Positions 24,402 to 37,205 of a DNA stretch of 64,000 bases are shown here, one piece after another; the first letter of the stretch is position 1, and every line of letters begins with the position of its first letter. The notes under the pieces are model-generated. The model saw nothing but the letters and a program-made list of their open reading frames with translations. It did not search any database and had not been told where the DNA came from. Location: positions 2,728,001-2,792,000 of the forward strand of contig JANUWF010001942.1 in the NCBI GenBank assembly GCA_026120185.1, in the 5' to 3' direction. Position numbers and translations under genes: made by a program. Origin of the DNA: Voacanga thouarsii (taxonomy: Eukaryota; Streptophyta; Magnoliopsida; Gentianales; Apocynaceae).

Positions 24402-25426
24402 TCATTTGTAATACCCCGTACTTTTTATCTTTGAATGGCTACTATTTGTAATAGGATGAGAATTTGTATCAATGGCCAGAGCAAAAGATGATCGGTGTAA
24501 TGAGACGAATATTTTGGTATAATAATATTTTGTCGAGATTTGGATGTAATTATTAGATCTGTTCTACTAGTACCCTAAATTTTCGAAAAACTACTATTAT
24601 TAATAAAATAAGAATTTAAGGGTACATTGAGAAGAGAAATTGATTAGTGTGATGAAACGCACGTTTTGGTGTGTACTATACTATTCGGGTCACCATGGGT
24701 ATTTTTGTCATTTTAATCACGCCCGTGACTTTGACCGTGAATTTGACCGAATCGAGAAGGAATTAAAGAATTTAAGTATTACCAATGGACTTGGTGGAAT
24801 TTTTGGAGTTGAATGGTGAAATAAAATATTTTTCCGTTCTGGACCTGATTTTAGTTATTTCTAACGAAAAATGGAAAATGCGATCGAAAATTTAGACGTG
24901 TGGCATTTTGTGATTGGTAGCCCATGGATATGTGTCAATTTAAGAGAGGTTGCATGAAGGATTCATGCAAGATGCATGGAATTAAAGAATTACAAAATAA
25001 ATAAAGAATGATGTGTATTTTTGTGATCAGAACACATCATTTGTGGGGCCAATTACTTAAGGTCTTGTGCAATGTAATTGGCCAATATTTTGACCATGAA
25101 GAAGTGATTGAGTGGCTAAAAACAGCCAAAAAAATGGCAGCCATGCAAGAGAAAAGAAGAGGAAATTTTGAGGAAGAAAAAAAAAATAAGTGAAATGGTG
25201 TGTAAATTTTTCATTGGAACACACCTATGCTTTAACCACCATACAATTAATGAAAATGAGAAATGAATGGCCAATGTTTGACCAAGAATGGCAGTTAAGG
25301 AGTTGAATTTCAACAAGAAATTCATCTATAAGGAATAGAGAAAGAAGAGAAAAAGAAAAGGAAAGAAAAACTAGAGAAAAAGAAAAAGGAAAGAGAAAGA
25401 AAGAAGTGTGTGTGTTCTTGGTGTTC

Positions 25427-27158
25427 TATTAGTGTTATGCCCTATAGGCAATCACTTGTACGTTATATATGACATATTTTATTTAATAAAAGATGTTATT
25501 TATCTTATAGTTTCTTTTGTGTAATATAACTGTTAGATAAAGTCCCTAGTACAACACTGTGTTAAGGAAATCATGATAGAGATCATAATATGAGATTCCT
25601 ACTACACTATATAGTGTTAGTACTTAAATAGTCCCTAATCGTAGTATTAATGAGATATGATATCATTAATGCGTTAAGACTAGCATGTGTTAGACTTCCT
25701 AATTCGATCAGGCGGTGGTTCTCATATCCGTGAGTATTGAGATACTCAAAGTTAACACGTGGATGCTTGTTAATAGAATAAGTACATTAGATGACCTAAC
25801 TATGAGATAATCAAATGGATACCTATTTAGTGCCAGTGATATAATCTCAATATAACAAACGTACAAGTATCTTTAGACTTAAGATCTCTAAAGTACTTTG
25901 TTTGCTGAGCATTGTGCTTTGATTCCAATCTCAGGAGCCAGATCGAGGGCTGCCTATGAGATGGATATTGGGTATATTGTGAGGTAAACGAAAGTAGTTG
26001 AGAGGATTAATAAAGGATTCACTACTCCTAATAGTAGGGACGAATATCTCACGGCCACTTATAGGAATTACTACTCAATAAGTCATTGGCCAAGGCGACT
26101 GTGTATTGGAAACAGTTCCAATTGATACATATCTAGAGTAGTGGGTTCTTGGTACAAGTATTACTATATTCGGGCCAGAATTAATATATTTTGGAGGGAG
26201 TTGGCACTAATTCTATACTCCAAACTAAATGAGATATTGTATGGTGAAATGAGTTAATTACACTATAGTTTGTTATTGAAGGGTTCATGTCTAACCACTT
26301 GACTTCTTGGACTCTTGGGTGGTCATGATGTGTTGCTAGATATCGCTCATGGACTGGGAATATGGGTTTATTAATTGATGAAATAAACCAATCCTGATTA
26401 GAATTGATATGATTAATTCTAATTAATTATGGATTATTAATTTCAAAGACATTTGAAGTAATTCATGTTTGTTATCGATTGTCTGGGAAACCTAATAGGT
26501 CACACACAATAGAGAATTATATACTCAAGATGTTATTTGATAACATAGTGGGGTTAATTGCGAGAAAGAGAAGTTGTTATGACCAAATTATAATTAGTTA
26601 TAATTTATGGGCTAAATTATATTATGAGAATTTGGTGGTTCCAATTATAATTAGAGAATTCTAATTGTTTTAGAATTCTCAGATGGAGTGTTTTTCAATA
26701 GGGTTTTTCGTGATATATAGGATATATACACGAGACCTATTGATTAGAGCTACACATGAAAACAACTCCAAAAACCCTAGGGCACACACGACTCCCTTCT
26801 CTTCTCTTCTCTCTCTCTCTTTGTTCTTCATCAAAACCCTAGCCGCCATTCTTGGTTTCTACTAGCACAGAAACATCTTGGTGCTTGAGAGTGATCTTCC
26901 GGTAGATTTCTATTAGAGATAGTCACACACTGTGATTGTAATGGCTGGACATTCGACTCTCGTGGTGTTTGATCAAGAGGATTACTGGATCGCGCCTCAG
27001 ACGACAGAGGGGAAAAAAAATTTTAACGACGGGGACTCACTAGAAAGGTGATCTTCTTCTCTTCATGTCTTGTTTTCCACACGTATGCGGATCCTGGGAT
27101 GGTATCTTGTTCTTATTTTTTCGCTGTGCCGTATATGATATGCATAAGATACCCTACA
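25427..27158 (+). repeat. 5' LTR of Copia element C
   Basis: It shares GTTATGCCCTA..GGCAATCACTTG at the start and GAGATACCCTACA-type sequence at the end with 32349-34157. The first bases have decayed (TATTAG where sister copies have TGTTAA/TGTTAG). It ends in CA just before the primer site. Confidence 0.87.
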
Positions 27159-27159
27159 G

Positions 27160-27170
27160 TGGTATTAGAG
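27160..27170 (+). other. primer-binding site of element C
   Basis: TGGTATTAGAG differs by one base from TGGTATCAGAG, the site complementary to initiator tRNA-Met used by most plant Copia elements. It lies one base after the LTR. Confidence 0.75.
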
Positions 27171-28229
27171 ACGTGCTATGTGTGGTTTGCAGACATTTAT
27201 TTTTTATTACGTGAAAGTTGTTTTCATGTATTCGTGTATGTCTTAGTTCACTGTGAAAAATTATTTTCACTCGAGTCGAAATCATTTCGAGTATTGTGGG
27301 TTGGGTCTGTAGCATAATATGCATGTGTAATAGTTATAGCATATTTTGAAAAAAAAATTGTTTTTTGTATGTGCTGTAATTTTTTTTTCTTTTCTTTTAC
27401 AGGAAAATGTTTTCTGTGAACATGATTATTGCATTCCGTTTCATCTTAATTTTCTATTTTGTTTTTGTTTAAACTAACAAATTGGTTGTTGTTTTGAGCT
27501 TCAAAATAGAAAATTCTGCTAAGAATTGTTCTCACTAAACCGTTGCAGAAGATAAGGCTTCAGAAACCATTTCTAGAAATATTTTTTAAAATCATCGACT
27601 CTTCCAAACTGCAACCGGCGTCGGCTCTGGCTCTGGCTCCTAATCAGTGCCAGTTCTGTGATGTTCCGCAACGTCCAGAAATCGTTTCTGAATTTTTTTT
27701 TTTTTAAAAACCCGATTGCAGCAGGCGTTGATTCTGTCCTGTTTCGCGACATTCCAACAATTAATAAATTTTATAAAATAGAATCTTGGAAGGGAAAATT
27801 CTCATTTGATGAAAGGCAGTAAAATAAAATTTTCTTTCAAGGGGCACTGCCCCCTTGACCCCCGCCCACTGACCGGCCAGTAGGACTGCCATTTTCACTA
27901 CCAGAGACGGGATCCAAAAGCATTTTCTCAAAACTAGTTTTGAGACAAATAATTTTATTCTTTCAAAATAATGATTTTGAAAATTTAAAATTAATGTATT
28001 TTTCTAAAATATTAATTTTAGAATTTATTTTATTTTTCCAAAATAATGATTTTGGAATAATAAAAATTATATGTTTAAGCATAATTAATGGCATGGTGGA
28101 TGGTTATGGACTAAAACCAATTATATATGTTCATGCATTTTACAGTTTTGGTTTTTTATGAAATAGGGTTTGCGTGTCCTATCTTCTCTAGAATTCTTGT
28201 GTAATTCTCTTCTCATCTAACCTTTATCG
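27171..28229 (+). other. element C leader with gag and protease missing
   Basis: About 1.06 kb of AT-rich sequence with a short GC-rich patch (27841-27885) and local inverted repeats around an ATTTTG/CAAAAT motif (27955-28060). No gag or protease motif was found in any frame. The junction to integrase near 28225 looks like a deletion endpoint. Confidence 0.6.
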
Positions 28230-28584
28230 ATGATTTCTCACGATACGGGTATTTATATTTAATGAAATACAAATCCGAGGCCTTTGATAAGTTCAAAGAC
28301 TTCAAGAATGAAATAAAGAAACAACTTGGCAAAAGTATTAAGACTCTAAGATCTGATCGAGGAGGAGAATACTTGAGCCAAGAGTTTCTGAGTTATCTTA
28401 AAGATAATGGGATATTATCTCAATAGACTCCACCATATACACCTTAACATAACGGTATATCTGAGAGAAAGAATCGAACCCTTTTAGATATGGTACGGAC
28501 TATGATAGCTTCTGCAGATATACCAAAATTATTTTGGAGGTATGCACTAGAGACTTCTGTTTATATACTAAACAGAGTTCCGAT
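28230..28584 (+). pseudogene. element C integrase, upstream part
   Basis: The frame reads DDFSRYGYLYLMKYKSEAF, then SDRGGEY, then SERKNRT, showing all three positions of the DDE catalytic triad of a Copia integrase. It is broken by stops at 28424 (TAG) and 28445 (TAA, in place of a conserved Gln). The frame is interrupted by solo LTR D right after ILNRVP. Confidence 0.82.
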
Positions 28585-30314
28585 TGTTAGTGTTGTGCCC
28601 TAGAGGCAATCACTTATACATTGTATATGACATATTTTATTTTAATAAAAGGTATTATTTATCTTACAGCTTCTTTTGTTTACTTTAATTAATATAACTG
28701 TTCGATAAAGTCCGTAGTACAACACTGTGTTAAGGAAATCATGATAGAGATCATGATATGAGATTCCTACTATACTGGATGGTGTTAGTACTTAAATAGT
28801 CCCTAGTCATAGTATTAATGAGACAGGACATCATTAATACGTTAAGACTAACATGTTTTAGACTTCTTGATTTGATCAGGCGGTGGTTTCATAACCGTGA
28901 GTATTGAGATACTCAAAGTTAACACATGTATGCTTGTTAATGGAACAAGTTCATTGGATGACCTAGCTTTGAGATAATCACATGGATAACTATTTAGTGC
29001 CAGTGATATAATCTCAATATAACAAACGTGCAATTATCCTTAGGCTTGAGATCTCCAAGGTACTTTGTTTACTGAGTATTGTACTTTGATTCCAATCTCC
29101 GGAGCTTGATCGAGGGCTGCCTATGGGATGGACATTGGGTACATTGTGAGGTAAACGAAAATAGTTGAGAGGGTCAATAAAGGATTCACCACTCCTAATA
29201 GTAGGGGCGAATATCTCATGGCCACTTGTAGGAATTACTACTCGGAAAGTCCTTGACCAAGGTGATTGTGTATTGGAAACAGTTCCAATTGATATACATT
29301 TAGAGTAGTGGGTTCCTGGTACAAATACTATTGTATTCAGGCCAGAATTAATTCTGGAGGGAGTTAGCACTAATTTGGTACTCCAAACCGAATGAGATAT
29401 TGGATGGTGAAATGAGTTAATTGCACTGAAGTTTGTTATTGAAGGGTTCATGTCAAGCCACTTGACTTCTTGGACTATTGGGTAGTCATGATATGTTGCT
29501 AGATACCGCTCATGATCTGTGAATATGAGTTTATTAATTGATGAATTAATAAACCAATCTTGATTAGAATTAATAGGATTAATTCTAATTAATTATGGAT
29601 TATTAATCTCAAAGACGTTTGGATTAATTCATGTTTGTTACCAATTGACTGGGAATCCTACTAGGTCACACACAATAGAGAATTATATACTCAAGATGTT
29701 ATTTAATAACATAGTGGGGCTAATTGTGAGAAAGAGAAGTTGTTATGGACAAATTATAATTAGTTATAATTTGTGGTCCAAGTTGTAATTGTGGGAACTT
29801 GATGTTTCCAATTACAATTAGGAAATTCTAATTGTTTTAGAATTTCAGATTTTTAGTAGATTTTGGAACATATATTGGATATGCTCGAACCCTAATCTAA
29901 GTGTGATTCACATGAAAAATTGCAGCCACCTAAACCTTTTCTTCTTCTTCTTCTTCTTCTTCTCTCTCTCATTTTGCTGAAAACGTGGAGAAGCCTTAGC
30001 CGCCATCTTTTTCTAGTAGCCTAGGAAATTTTGGTGCTTGAGTATTGCTCTGTGTGGATTACTGTTAGAGATAATCACACACTGTGATTATAGTAGTTAG
30101 ACGTTCAACCCACGTGGAGTTTGCACAAGAGGATTGTTGGATCGCGCCTCGACTTGAAGAAGAAATTTTGTTCTTCAGATGATCAAACAAAGGTAAAAAT
30201 CCGTTACCTTTATTATATTTATGTCTTGTTTTCCATACATAGACGGGTCCTGGGAGGGTATCTTATTTTATTTTCCGCTATGTCGTATACAATACGAGCT
30301 TAAGATACCCAACA
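28585..30314 (+). mobile_element. solo LTR D, related to the LTRs of C, inserted in the C integrase
   Basis: Begins TGTTAGTGTTGTGCCC and ends GATACCCAACA, flanked by CCGAT (28580-28584) and CCGAC (30315-30319). It is 1,730 bp and aligns throughout with both LTRs of C, but is visibly more different from them than they are from each other. It therefore came from another member of the family rather than from C itself. The minus-strand ORF at 29014-29451 is not coding. Confidence 0.87.
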
Positions 30315-30319
30315 CCGAC

Positions 30320-32328
30320 AAAATCGGTTGATTCTACCCCATTTGAGATGTTCTTTGGTAAGAAACCAAAGTTATCTCACTTGCGAGTATGGGGTTGTTC
30401 TACTTTTATCAAAAGGCCATGGTCAGACAAACTTGATAGTAAGTCTGACAAGTGTTTGTTTGTGGGATATCCGAAAGAATCTTTCGGATATTACTTCTAC
30501 CTACCTTCTGAAAATAAAGTGTTTGTTTTGAAGCATGCTGTCTTCTTAGAGAAGGAGCACATGCTCAAAAGGGACAATGAGAGTAAAATTGAACTTAGTA
30601 AAGTTCATGAAGATCAAACAAACGAGGATCAATCGTCTGATCCCACATCTATTGAGAGAATAGATAAACCTTCTACTACACAAGAACCTCATAGGTCTAG
30701 TAGGATACATGTGGCAGTTGAGAGATATGGATTTCTCATTAGTAATCACAATGACGTATTGCTTATAGATGAAGATGAGCCTACTACTTACAAGGATGTT
30801 CTGAACAGTTCAAAATTTGGCAAGTGGCTTGAGGTTATAAAGTCAGAGATGGATTCCATGTACGACAACCAAGTATGGACTTTGGTTGATCCACCCAAAT
30901 GAATTAAACCTATTGGGTGCAAATGGATTTTCAAGAAGAAAACGGATATGGATGGTAACGTAATTACCTATAAAGCACGACTAGTGGTGAAGGGTTATCA
31001 TCAATAATATGGTATTGACTATGACGAAACTTTCTTGCCAGTAGCCATGTTAAAATCCATTAGGATACTCCTAGCCATTACTACTCATTATGATTATGAG
31101 ATTTGGCAAATAGATGTGAAGACAGCTTTCCTAAACGGAAATCTGATTAAGGAAGTGTATATGACACAACCTGAGGATTTCACATCCAATAATAGCACAA
31201 GAGTGTGTAAGCTGCAAAAGTCCATTTATGGACTTAAGCAAGCTTCTAGGAGTTAGAACATCTATTTTGATAAAATAATCAAAGAGTTTGGTTTCATTCA
31301 AAACATATATGAGCCTTGTGTATACAAGAAGGTCAGTGGGAGGGCAATAGTTTTCTTATTGCTTTATGTAGATGACATATTGCTAATAGGAAACGATATA
31401 CCTGTCTTGCAAATAGTTAAAGTTTGGTTGTCTAAATAATTCTCCATGAAAGACCTTGGTGAAGTAACCTATATTCTTGGAATAAGGATCTATAGAGATA
31501 GATCTAAAAGGTTGTTAAGTCTTTCACAGTCTACATACATAGATAAAATGCTAAAGAGGTTTAGCACGGATCAATCCAAAAGGGAATTCTTACCCATGTC
31601 ATATGGTGTAAGCCTTTCAAAGTCGATGTCTCCCAAAACATAAGTTGAAAGGGATCACATGAGTAAGATTCTATATGCTTCGGCAGTTGGATCTATCATG
31701 TACGCTATGATATGTACAAGGCTTTATGTTTATTATGCTCTCAGTTTGACGAGCAGATACCAATCTGACCCTGGTGAGGGTCATTGGGTGGCTGTAAAGA
31801 ACATCCTTAAGTACTTACGAAGGACTAAGGATGTATTCTTAGTATATGGAGAATGTGATTTGAAAATAAACGGGTATACTAATGCCATTTTTCAATCTGG
31901 CAAAGATGATTTCAAATTACAATCCGGTTACGTGTTTACATTGTGGGGAGGGACAATAAATTGGAAGAGTTCCAAATAAGAGACTATTGCCGACTCTACG
32001 ACAGAAGCTAAGTACATAGATACTTTTAAAGCAGCTAAGGAGGCCATTTGGATCAAGAAGTTCGTGACGAAACTGGGTGTGATTCCTAGCATTTTTGGTC
32101 TAATATCTCTGTATTGTAACAACAACGGGGCCATTACACAAGCAAATGAGCCACGGTCTCACCAACGATCCAAACACGTACTGCGACGCTATCATAAATA
32201 GGAATGATGTAAAGATAGAGAGAGTTCCTACGGATGAGAACATAGCTGACCCACTTACAAAAGCACTATCCCAAAAGAAACATTGTAGGCATGTTGAGTC
32301 ATTTAATATTAGATACATGAATGATTAG
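30320..32328 (+). pseudogene. element C integrase end, reverse transcriptase and RNase H (broken)
   Basis: Continues the Copia polyprotein: FEMFFGKKPKLSHLRVWGC (integrase C-terminal part), GCKWIFKKKTDMDG (reverse transcriptase start), WQIDVKTAFLNGNL, YGLKQASRS, LLYVDDILLIGND (intact YVDD), RYQSDPGEGHW, then RNase H with ADSTTEAKY and VPTDENIADPLTKALS at the end. Stops at about 30900, 31006, 31255, 31437 and 31640 and a frame change near 32195 kill it. The downstream GTGGGAGTTT is the polypurine primer. Confidence 0.87.
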
Positions 32329-32348
32329 CTCTAGTGTAAGTGGGAGTT

Positions 32349-34157
32349 TGTTAATGTTATGCCCTAAAGGCAATCACTTGTACGTTGTATATGACACATT
32401 TTATTTAATAAAATGCATTATTTATCTTACAGTTTCTTTTGTTTACTTTTGTGTAATATAACTGTTAGATAAAGTACCTAGTACAACACTGTGTTAAGGA
32501 AATCATGATATGAGATTCCTACTACATTGTATAGTGTTAGTACTTAAATAGTCCCTAATCGTAGTATTAATAAGACAGGACATCATTAATGCGTTAAGAT
32601 TAGCATGTGTTAGACTTCCTGATTTGATCAGGCGGTGGTTCTCATATCTCGCGAGTATTGAGATACTTAAAGTTGACACATGGATGCTTGTTAATAGAAC
32701 AAGTTCATTGGATGACCTAGCTATGAGATAATCACGTGGATAACTATTTAGTGCTGGTGATATAATCTCAATATAGCAAACGTGCAAGTATCCTTAGACT
32801 TGAGATCTCCAAGGTACTTTGTTTGCTGAACTTTGTGCTTTGATTCCAATCTCTGGAGCCAGATCAAGGGCCGCCTATGGGATGGATATTTGGTACATTG
32901 TGAGGTAAATAAAAGTAGTTGAGAGGGTCAATAAAGGATTCACCACTCCTAATAGTAGGGGCGAATATCTCACGACCACTTATAGGAATTACTACTCTTG
33001 AGAGGGTCAATAAAGGATTCACCACTCCTAATAGTAGGGGTGAATATCTCACGACCACTTATAGGAATTACTACTCGAGAAGTCCTTAGCCAAGGTGACT
33101 ATGTATTAGAAATAGTTCCAATTGATACGCATATAGAGTAGTAGGTTCCTGGTACAAGTACTATTATATTCGGGCCAAAATTAATATATTCTGGAGGGAG
33201 TTGGCACTAATTCTGTACTCTAAATTGAATGAGATATTGTATGGTAAAAGGAGTTAATTGCACTATATTTTGTTATTGAAGGGTTCATGTCAAGCCACTT
33301 GACTTCTTGGACTCTTGGGTGGTCATGATGTGTTGTTAGATATCGCTCATAATCTGAGAATATGGGTTTATTAATTGATGAATTGATAAACCAATCCTGA
33401 TTATAATTGATATGATTAATTCTAATTAATTATGGATTATTAATTTAAAAAACGTTTGAATAAATTCATGTTTGCTACCAATTGTCTGAGAAACCTAATA
33501 GGTCACACACAATGGACGATTATATACTCAAGATGTTATTTGATAACATAATGGGGTTAATTGTGAGAAAGAGAAGTTGTTATGGCCAAATTATAATTAG
33601 TTATAATTTATGGGTTAACTTATAATTATGAGAATTTGGTGGTTCCAATTACAATTAGAGAATTTTAATTGTTTTAGAATTCTCAGAGGAGTGTTTTTCA
33701 GTAGGGTTTTTCGTGATATATGGGATATATACACGAGACCTATTGATTAGAACTACACAAAAAAACAACTCCAAAAACCTTAGGGCACACACGACTCCCT
33801 TCTCTTCTTTCTCTCTTGTTGTTCTTGATCAAAACCCTAGTCACCATTCTTGGTTTCTGCTAGCACAGAAACATCTTGGTGCTTGAGAGTGATCCTCCGT
33901 GTGGATTTCTATTAGAGATAGTCACACACTATGATTGTAGTGGTTGGACATTCGACTCTCGTGGTGTTTGATCAAGAGGATTGCTGGATCGCCCCTCAGA
34001 CGAGAGAGGAAAAAAAAAATTTTAATGACGGGGACTCACTAGAAATGTGATCTTTTTCTCTTTATGTCTTATTTTCCACACGTATGCGGATCTTGGGATG
34101 GTATCTTGTTCTTATTTTTCCACTGCACCATGTATGATATGCATGAGATACCCTACA
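32349..34157 (+). repeat. 3' LTR of Copia element C
   Basis: Begins TGTTAATGTTATGCCC after the purine-rich primer AAGTGGGAGTT and ends GATACCCTACA. It is 77 bp longer than the 5' LTR, chiefly because of an internal 79-bp tandem duplication. Confidence 0.87.
32919..33076. repeat. 79-bp tandem duplication private to the 3' LTR of C
   Basis: TTGAGAGGGTCAATAAAGG starts at 32919 and again at 32998, each followed by the same block ending ACTACTC, with one base different. The 5' LTR of C and solo LTR D have one copy, so the duplication arose after C integrated. Confidence 0.88.
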
Positions 34158-35512
34158 CATTCTTGGAGCAAAATCAAGCCAAAAGATCTCACATACAGGG
34201 TAAAAGTCTATACTTCAAGAATTAAAGTTATATATCTCATTACGATGATTATTTTGGTATAAGTTTTAGCATGAAAACATAATTTTCATGTCTTGATTTT
34301 AGATCAAAAGTTAGGATTTGTGACTTTTGTGTATGAACCTTATATATGCTTATGTGTGTGATGGCTGCCTAAGGGTTTTTGAATAATGTTTTATGTGAAG
34401 AAAAATTGAAGAATTATGGTAGTTTGAAGGGTTGTTTCCGATTGAGGAGATAATGATCAAAGTAGAATAAAAATAGAAGTTACTTGGCCAGAAAAATAGA
34501 TTGTACTAGCTTGTGATTAGAAAAGGTGAATTGTGTTGAATAAGTGTTACCTTTGTGAGCTATTGGAATATGAAACATCATAGAATTAAAGATGATTTTA
34601 AGGAAAATTGAATGAATTAATGGTTTCAAGGTGTTAAATGCTAGAAGAAAACAAAGGAAAGCATGAATAGTGGAATTGAAACAAAATTATTGGGGCTGTT
34701 TTTACCCAATATCATGTCACAAAAATCAGAACTCTAAAAATGGAGTATATAGAATTAAAGTTAAGAGTCTTGTGGTCATTTTGGTATATCATAGAGCCAA
34801 ATCAGAGTTGTGGATTAAAAGTTATGTGCAAAACAAAATCATGTGTCAAGCAGTGAAATTCCAGAAAATTAGTCCGAAAAAGATGAACTTAAGGATGATT
34901 AATTGTGTGATTTTGGATGAAATGAATGTGAATTATGAAGTGAATCCCTTGTATATGAAGGGAGAAAGGATGTGGAAAAAGGAAAATGAAAGAATTGATC
35001 AAAAAGCGAAAAAATGACGTGAACGAAAGTTGAACGTTTTCCTTTACTGTCGACTAACCATCAGCCCCATCAGCTAAACGCGGTTGGATGTCGGCTACCC
35101 GTCGGGCATGTTGGCTATTTTTCGACCAAACATGACTTAACCTAAAAACGATGTTTGGCGTAGTTTTTATCGATAAACAGCCAACAGTTCGTTGAAAACG
35201 ATAGAAACGGTGGTTAAACGGCCATAAATGGAAAGAGTTAATTATGACACGAGGTGAATCCTTTTGATTTCTAAAACTTTTTGAAAGCTAGTGTGCTTTA
35301 CTTTTCCATGAAATGCTATATTTTATACCGTTTTAGAAATCCTTGGATATATTGAAGGTTTATCTGAACAAGAATTGTTTTGTGTCATTTTGGGCTTAAA
35401 TGAATATTATAATTGGCTTGAAAACCTTAATGAATGATTAAAGCATGAATTTTGTGAATTTAGTCATTTTTAGATTAAATACTTAAGATTTTCAGAAAAT
35501 GGTAAATTTTAA

Positions 35513-35902
35513 AATCGGGTATTCATAAATTGACTGGAATGCCCTTATTGGAACATTTTATGGAAGTGTATTTGAAAACTTTGAATTTAATCCTTTTTTT
35601 AGATTTGAATCCTGAATTTCTTAAAATGAGTTCCTTTTGGATTCGGGTACTTGAAAAAGATTCAAATGCCCTTATTGGAATGTTTTATGAAAACTTTTGG
35701 AATCGGGTATTTGGTAAATGACCAAAATATCCTTATTGGAACTCTTGTGAACACTTTTTAAATCGAGTAAGGATAAAATGACTCGAATACCCTTGGAAAG
35801 TCTTTTGGAATCGGGTATGGGTAAAATGACCTGAATACCCTTGGAAATGACTTTTATGATCGAGTACGGGGAAAACGACCTGAATACTCTTGGAATCTGG
35901 TT
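35513..35902. repeat. degenerate tandem repeats of 48-62 bp in LTR B
   Basis: At least five units start AATCGGGTA or AATCGAGTA and contain AAATGAC..GAATACCCTTGGAA. Unit length shortens from about 60 to about 50 bp along the array. These may be LTR enhancer-type repeats, but nothing shows their function. Confidence 0.75.
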
Positions 35903-37052
35903 TTGATGTGTGAAAAGAACTCTTTAACCTGTTTTGACATGGTTTTGGAAAATGATCTCTCGTGATGAGATTGACTTTTGAAAAATGACATTTTGATCCC
36001 GAAAATTGTTTTATTGGTCTGATGTGCCTATGGAATGAATTGATTGGCCTTGCAGAGCCTATGAGAATTGTGATCTGACTTGTGAGTCAGTAGGATCAAA
36101 TTCTGAAAAATATTATTTTACCCAAAGATGTTTATTTTGAATATCTTGCGGGATCAGATAACCCTCTGGCATGATCAGTTAGAAGGAGTTGGTATCGGTA
36201 ATGTTAAGTACTCAGCAAGGACTAGAGATAGACGACCCCAAGTAACCCGATCAATTCTGGGGATTGTCTTACTCCAAACAGGGCGACTGAATATTGAGAT
36301 AAGTCATCCTAGCTAGTCGTCTAATGCCTGGCAATTGCCATGCCTTGTGTGCACTTTATAATCTGGGTTGTTCACAGGTTAGGCTGGACACCTGCTGTTG
36401 TTCAACCCCTTGCTACCTCGATGGTGATTGACATCAGGATTGGGACCCCTAGCTTACAATAACAAGTAAAAGATTTAGTGTGCTGTGTGCACTTGTTGAT
36501 TATAGTATGCTGCGGTGTACTTATTTTCCAGTGACGCATGGATTGAGTACTGTAGGTTGCTGTCTCAATACAATGATACGTGTGCCGAAGGCAAAGGCTG
36601 TGGTCTTTGCATACAGGCCGACCTTCTATTGGATAAGTGCCTGTGATTTGAAAATTAGGACAATAATTTGAAATTGAAATAGAGTTTTTCAAAAATGATT
36701 GAGTTCTAATTAAACTCTTTCTAAGAGAGTTTTGGAATCGTTTCTAGTGAACAGACAAAATGCTTTCCCCACAAAAGTGTATGTACTATGTTTCTTTATT
36801 AAGGCACTAGTACACACGAGACCCATTGGGTGATTCGTCACTAATACGTGTCTTTTGTTTTACCTTTTTATAGGATTTGGAGTTGAGCAGACCTATGGAT
36901 AAAAGGACGATACCACAGTGTCAGTAGTATAGGTCTGGACGGCTTCTCTTTTGATCATGTATTTATTACTGTTGTAGTTTGAGATGGCATGCATGAGTTC
37001 CCTGATATATGTATATGTGTGGCCATCAATATAGGATACTGTATGAGTCTGG

Positions 37053-37055
<3 letters not shown>

Positions 37056-37098
<43 letters not shown>
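37056..37098. repeat. (TA)n microsatellite near the 3' end of LTR B
   Basis: About 20 TA units. LTR E has a TA tract at the corresponding place (56772-56805 on the other strand), so the repeat belongs to the LTR family. Confidence 0.88.
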
Positions 37099-37099
<1 letters not shown>

Positions 37100-37205
37100 C
37101 TCTGTTGGTTTCATTATAAAGATCCCTTGTTTGGGAAGCTGGATGGGGTGACATCCAGTGTTGATATGTTTTCGATGTTATCTTTAGTAGGGGTATTACA
37201 TCATT

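Larger units (their letters stand above)
25427..34157 (+). mobile_element. Copia LTR retrotransposon C, inserted in solo LTR B
   Basis: Two closely similar LTRs (25427-27158 and 32349-34157) flank a tRNA-Met-type primer site, integrase, reverse transcriptase and RNase H in Copia order (integrase first). The target duplication appears as TGTTC/CATTC, with two transitions, so it is tentative. gag and protease are absent: about 1.1 kb of non-coding sequence leads straight into integrase. LTR length (1.7-1.8 kb) would fit the Angela group, but I did not establish the lineage. The frame contains many stops. Confidence 0.87.
24407..37200 (+). mobile_element. solo LTR B of a second gypsy family, inserted in element A
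   Basis: Starts TGTAATACCCC and ends GGGGTATTACA, flanked by perfect TCATT duplications at 24402-24406 and 37201-37205. Without the Copia element inside it (25427-34157 plus duplicated site) it is about 4.06 kb and has no gag or pol, so it is a solo LTR left by recombination. It matches the LTR of element E (56638-60407) read on the opposite strand, including the TA tract near its 3' end. ORFs inside (for example 34670-35017) have no domain. Confidence 0.87.

Noticed and set aside
29014..29451. 145-codon minus-strand ORF in solo LTR D
   Set aside because: It lies entirely in LTR sequence; the matching region of the LTRs of C does not keep the frame.
34670..35017. 115-codon plus-strand ORF in LTR B
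   Set aside because: AT-driven composition, no domain, and located in a non-coding LTR.
24407..37200. Element B as a complete retrotransposon
   Set aside because: After subtracting the Copia element, only LTR-type sequence remains, without primer site, gag or pol, so a solo LTR is the simpler reading.
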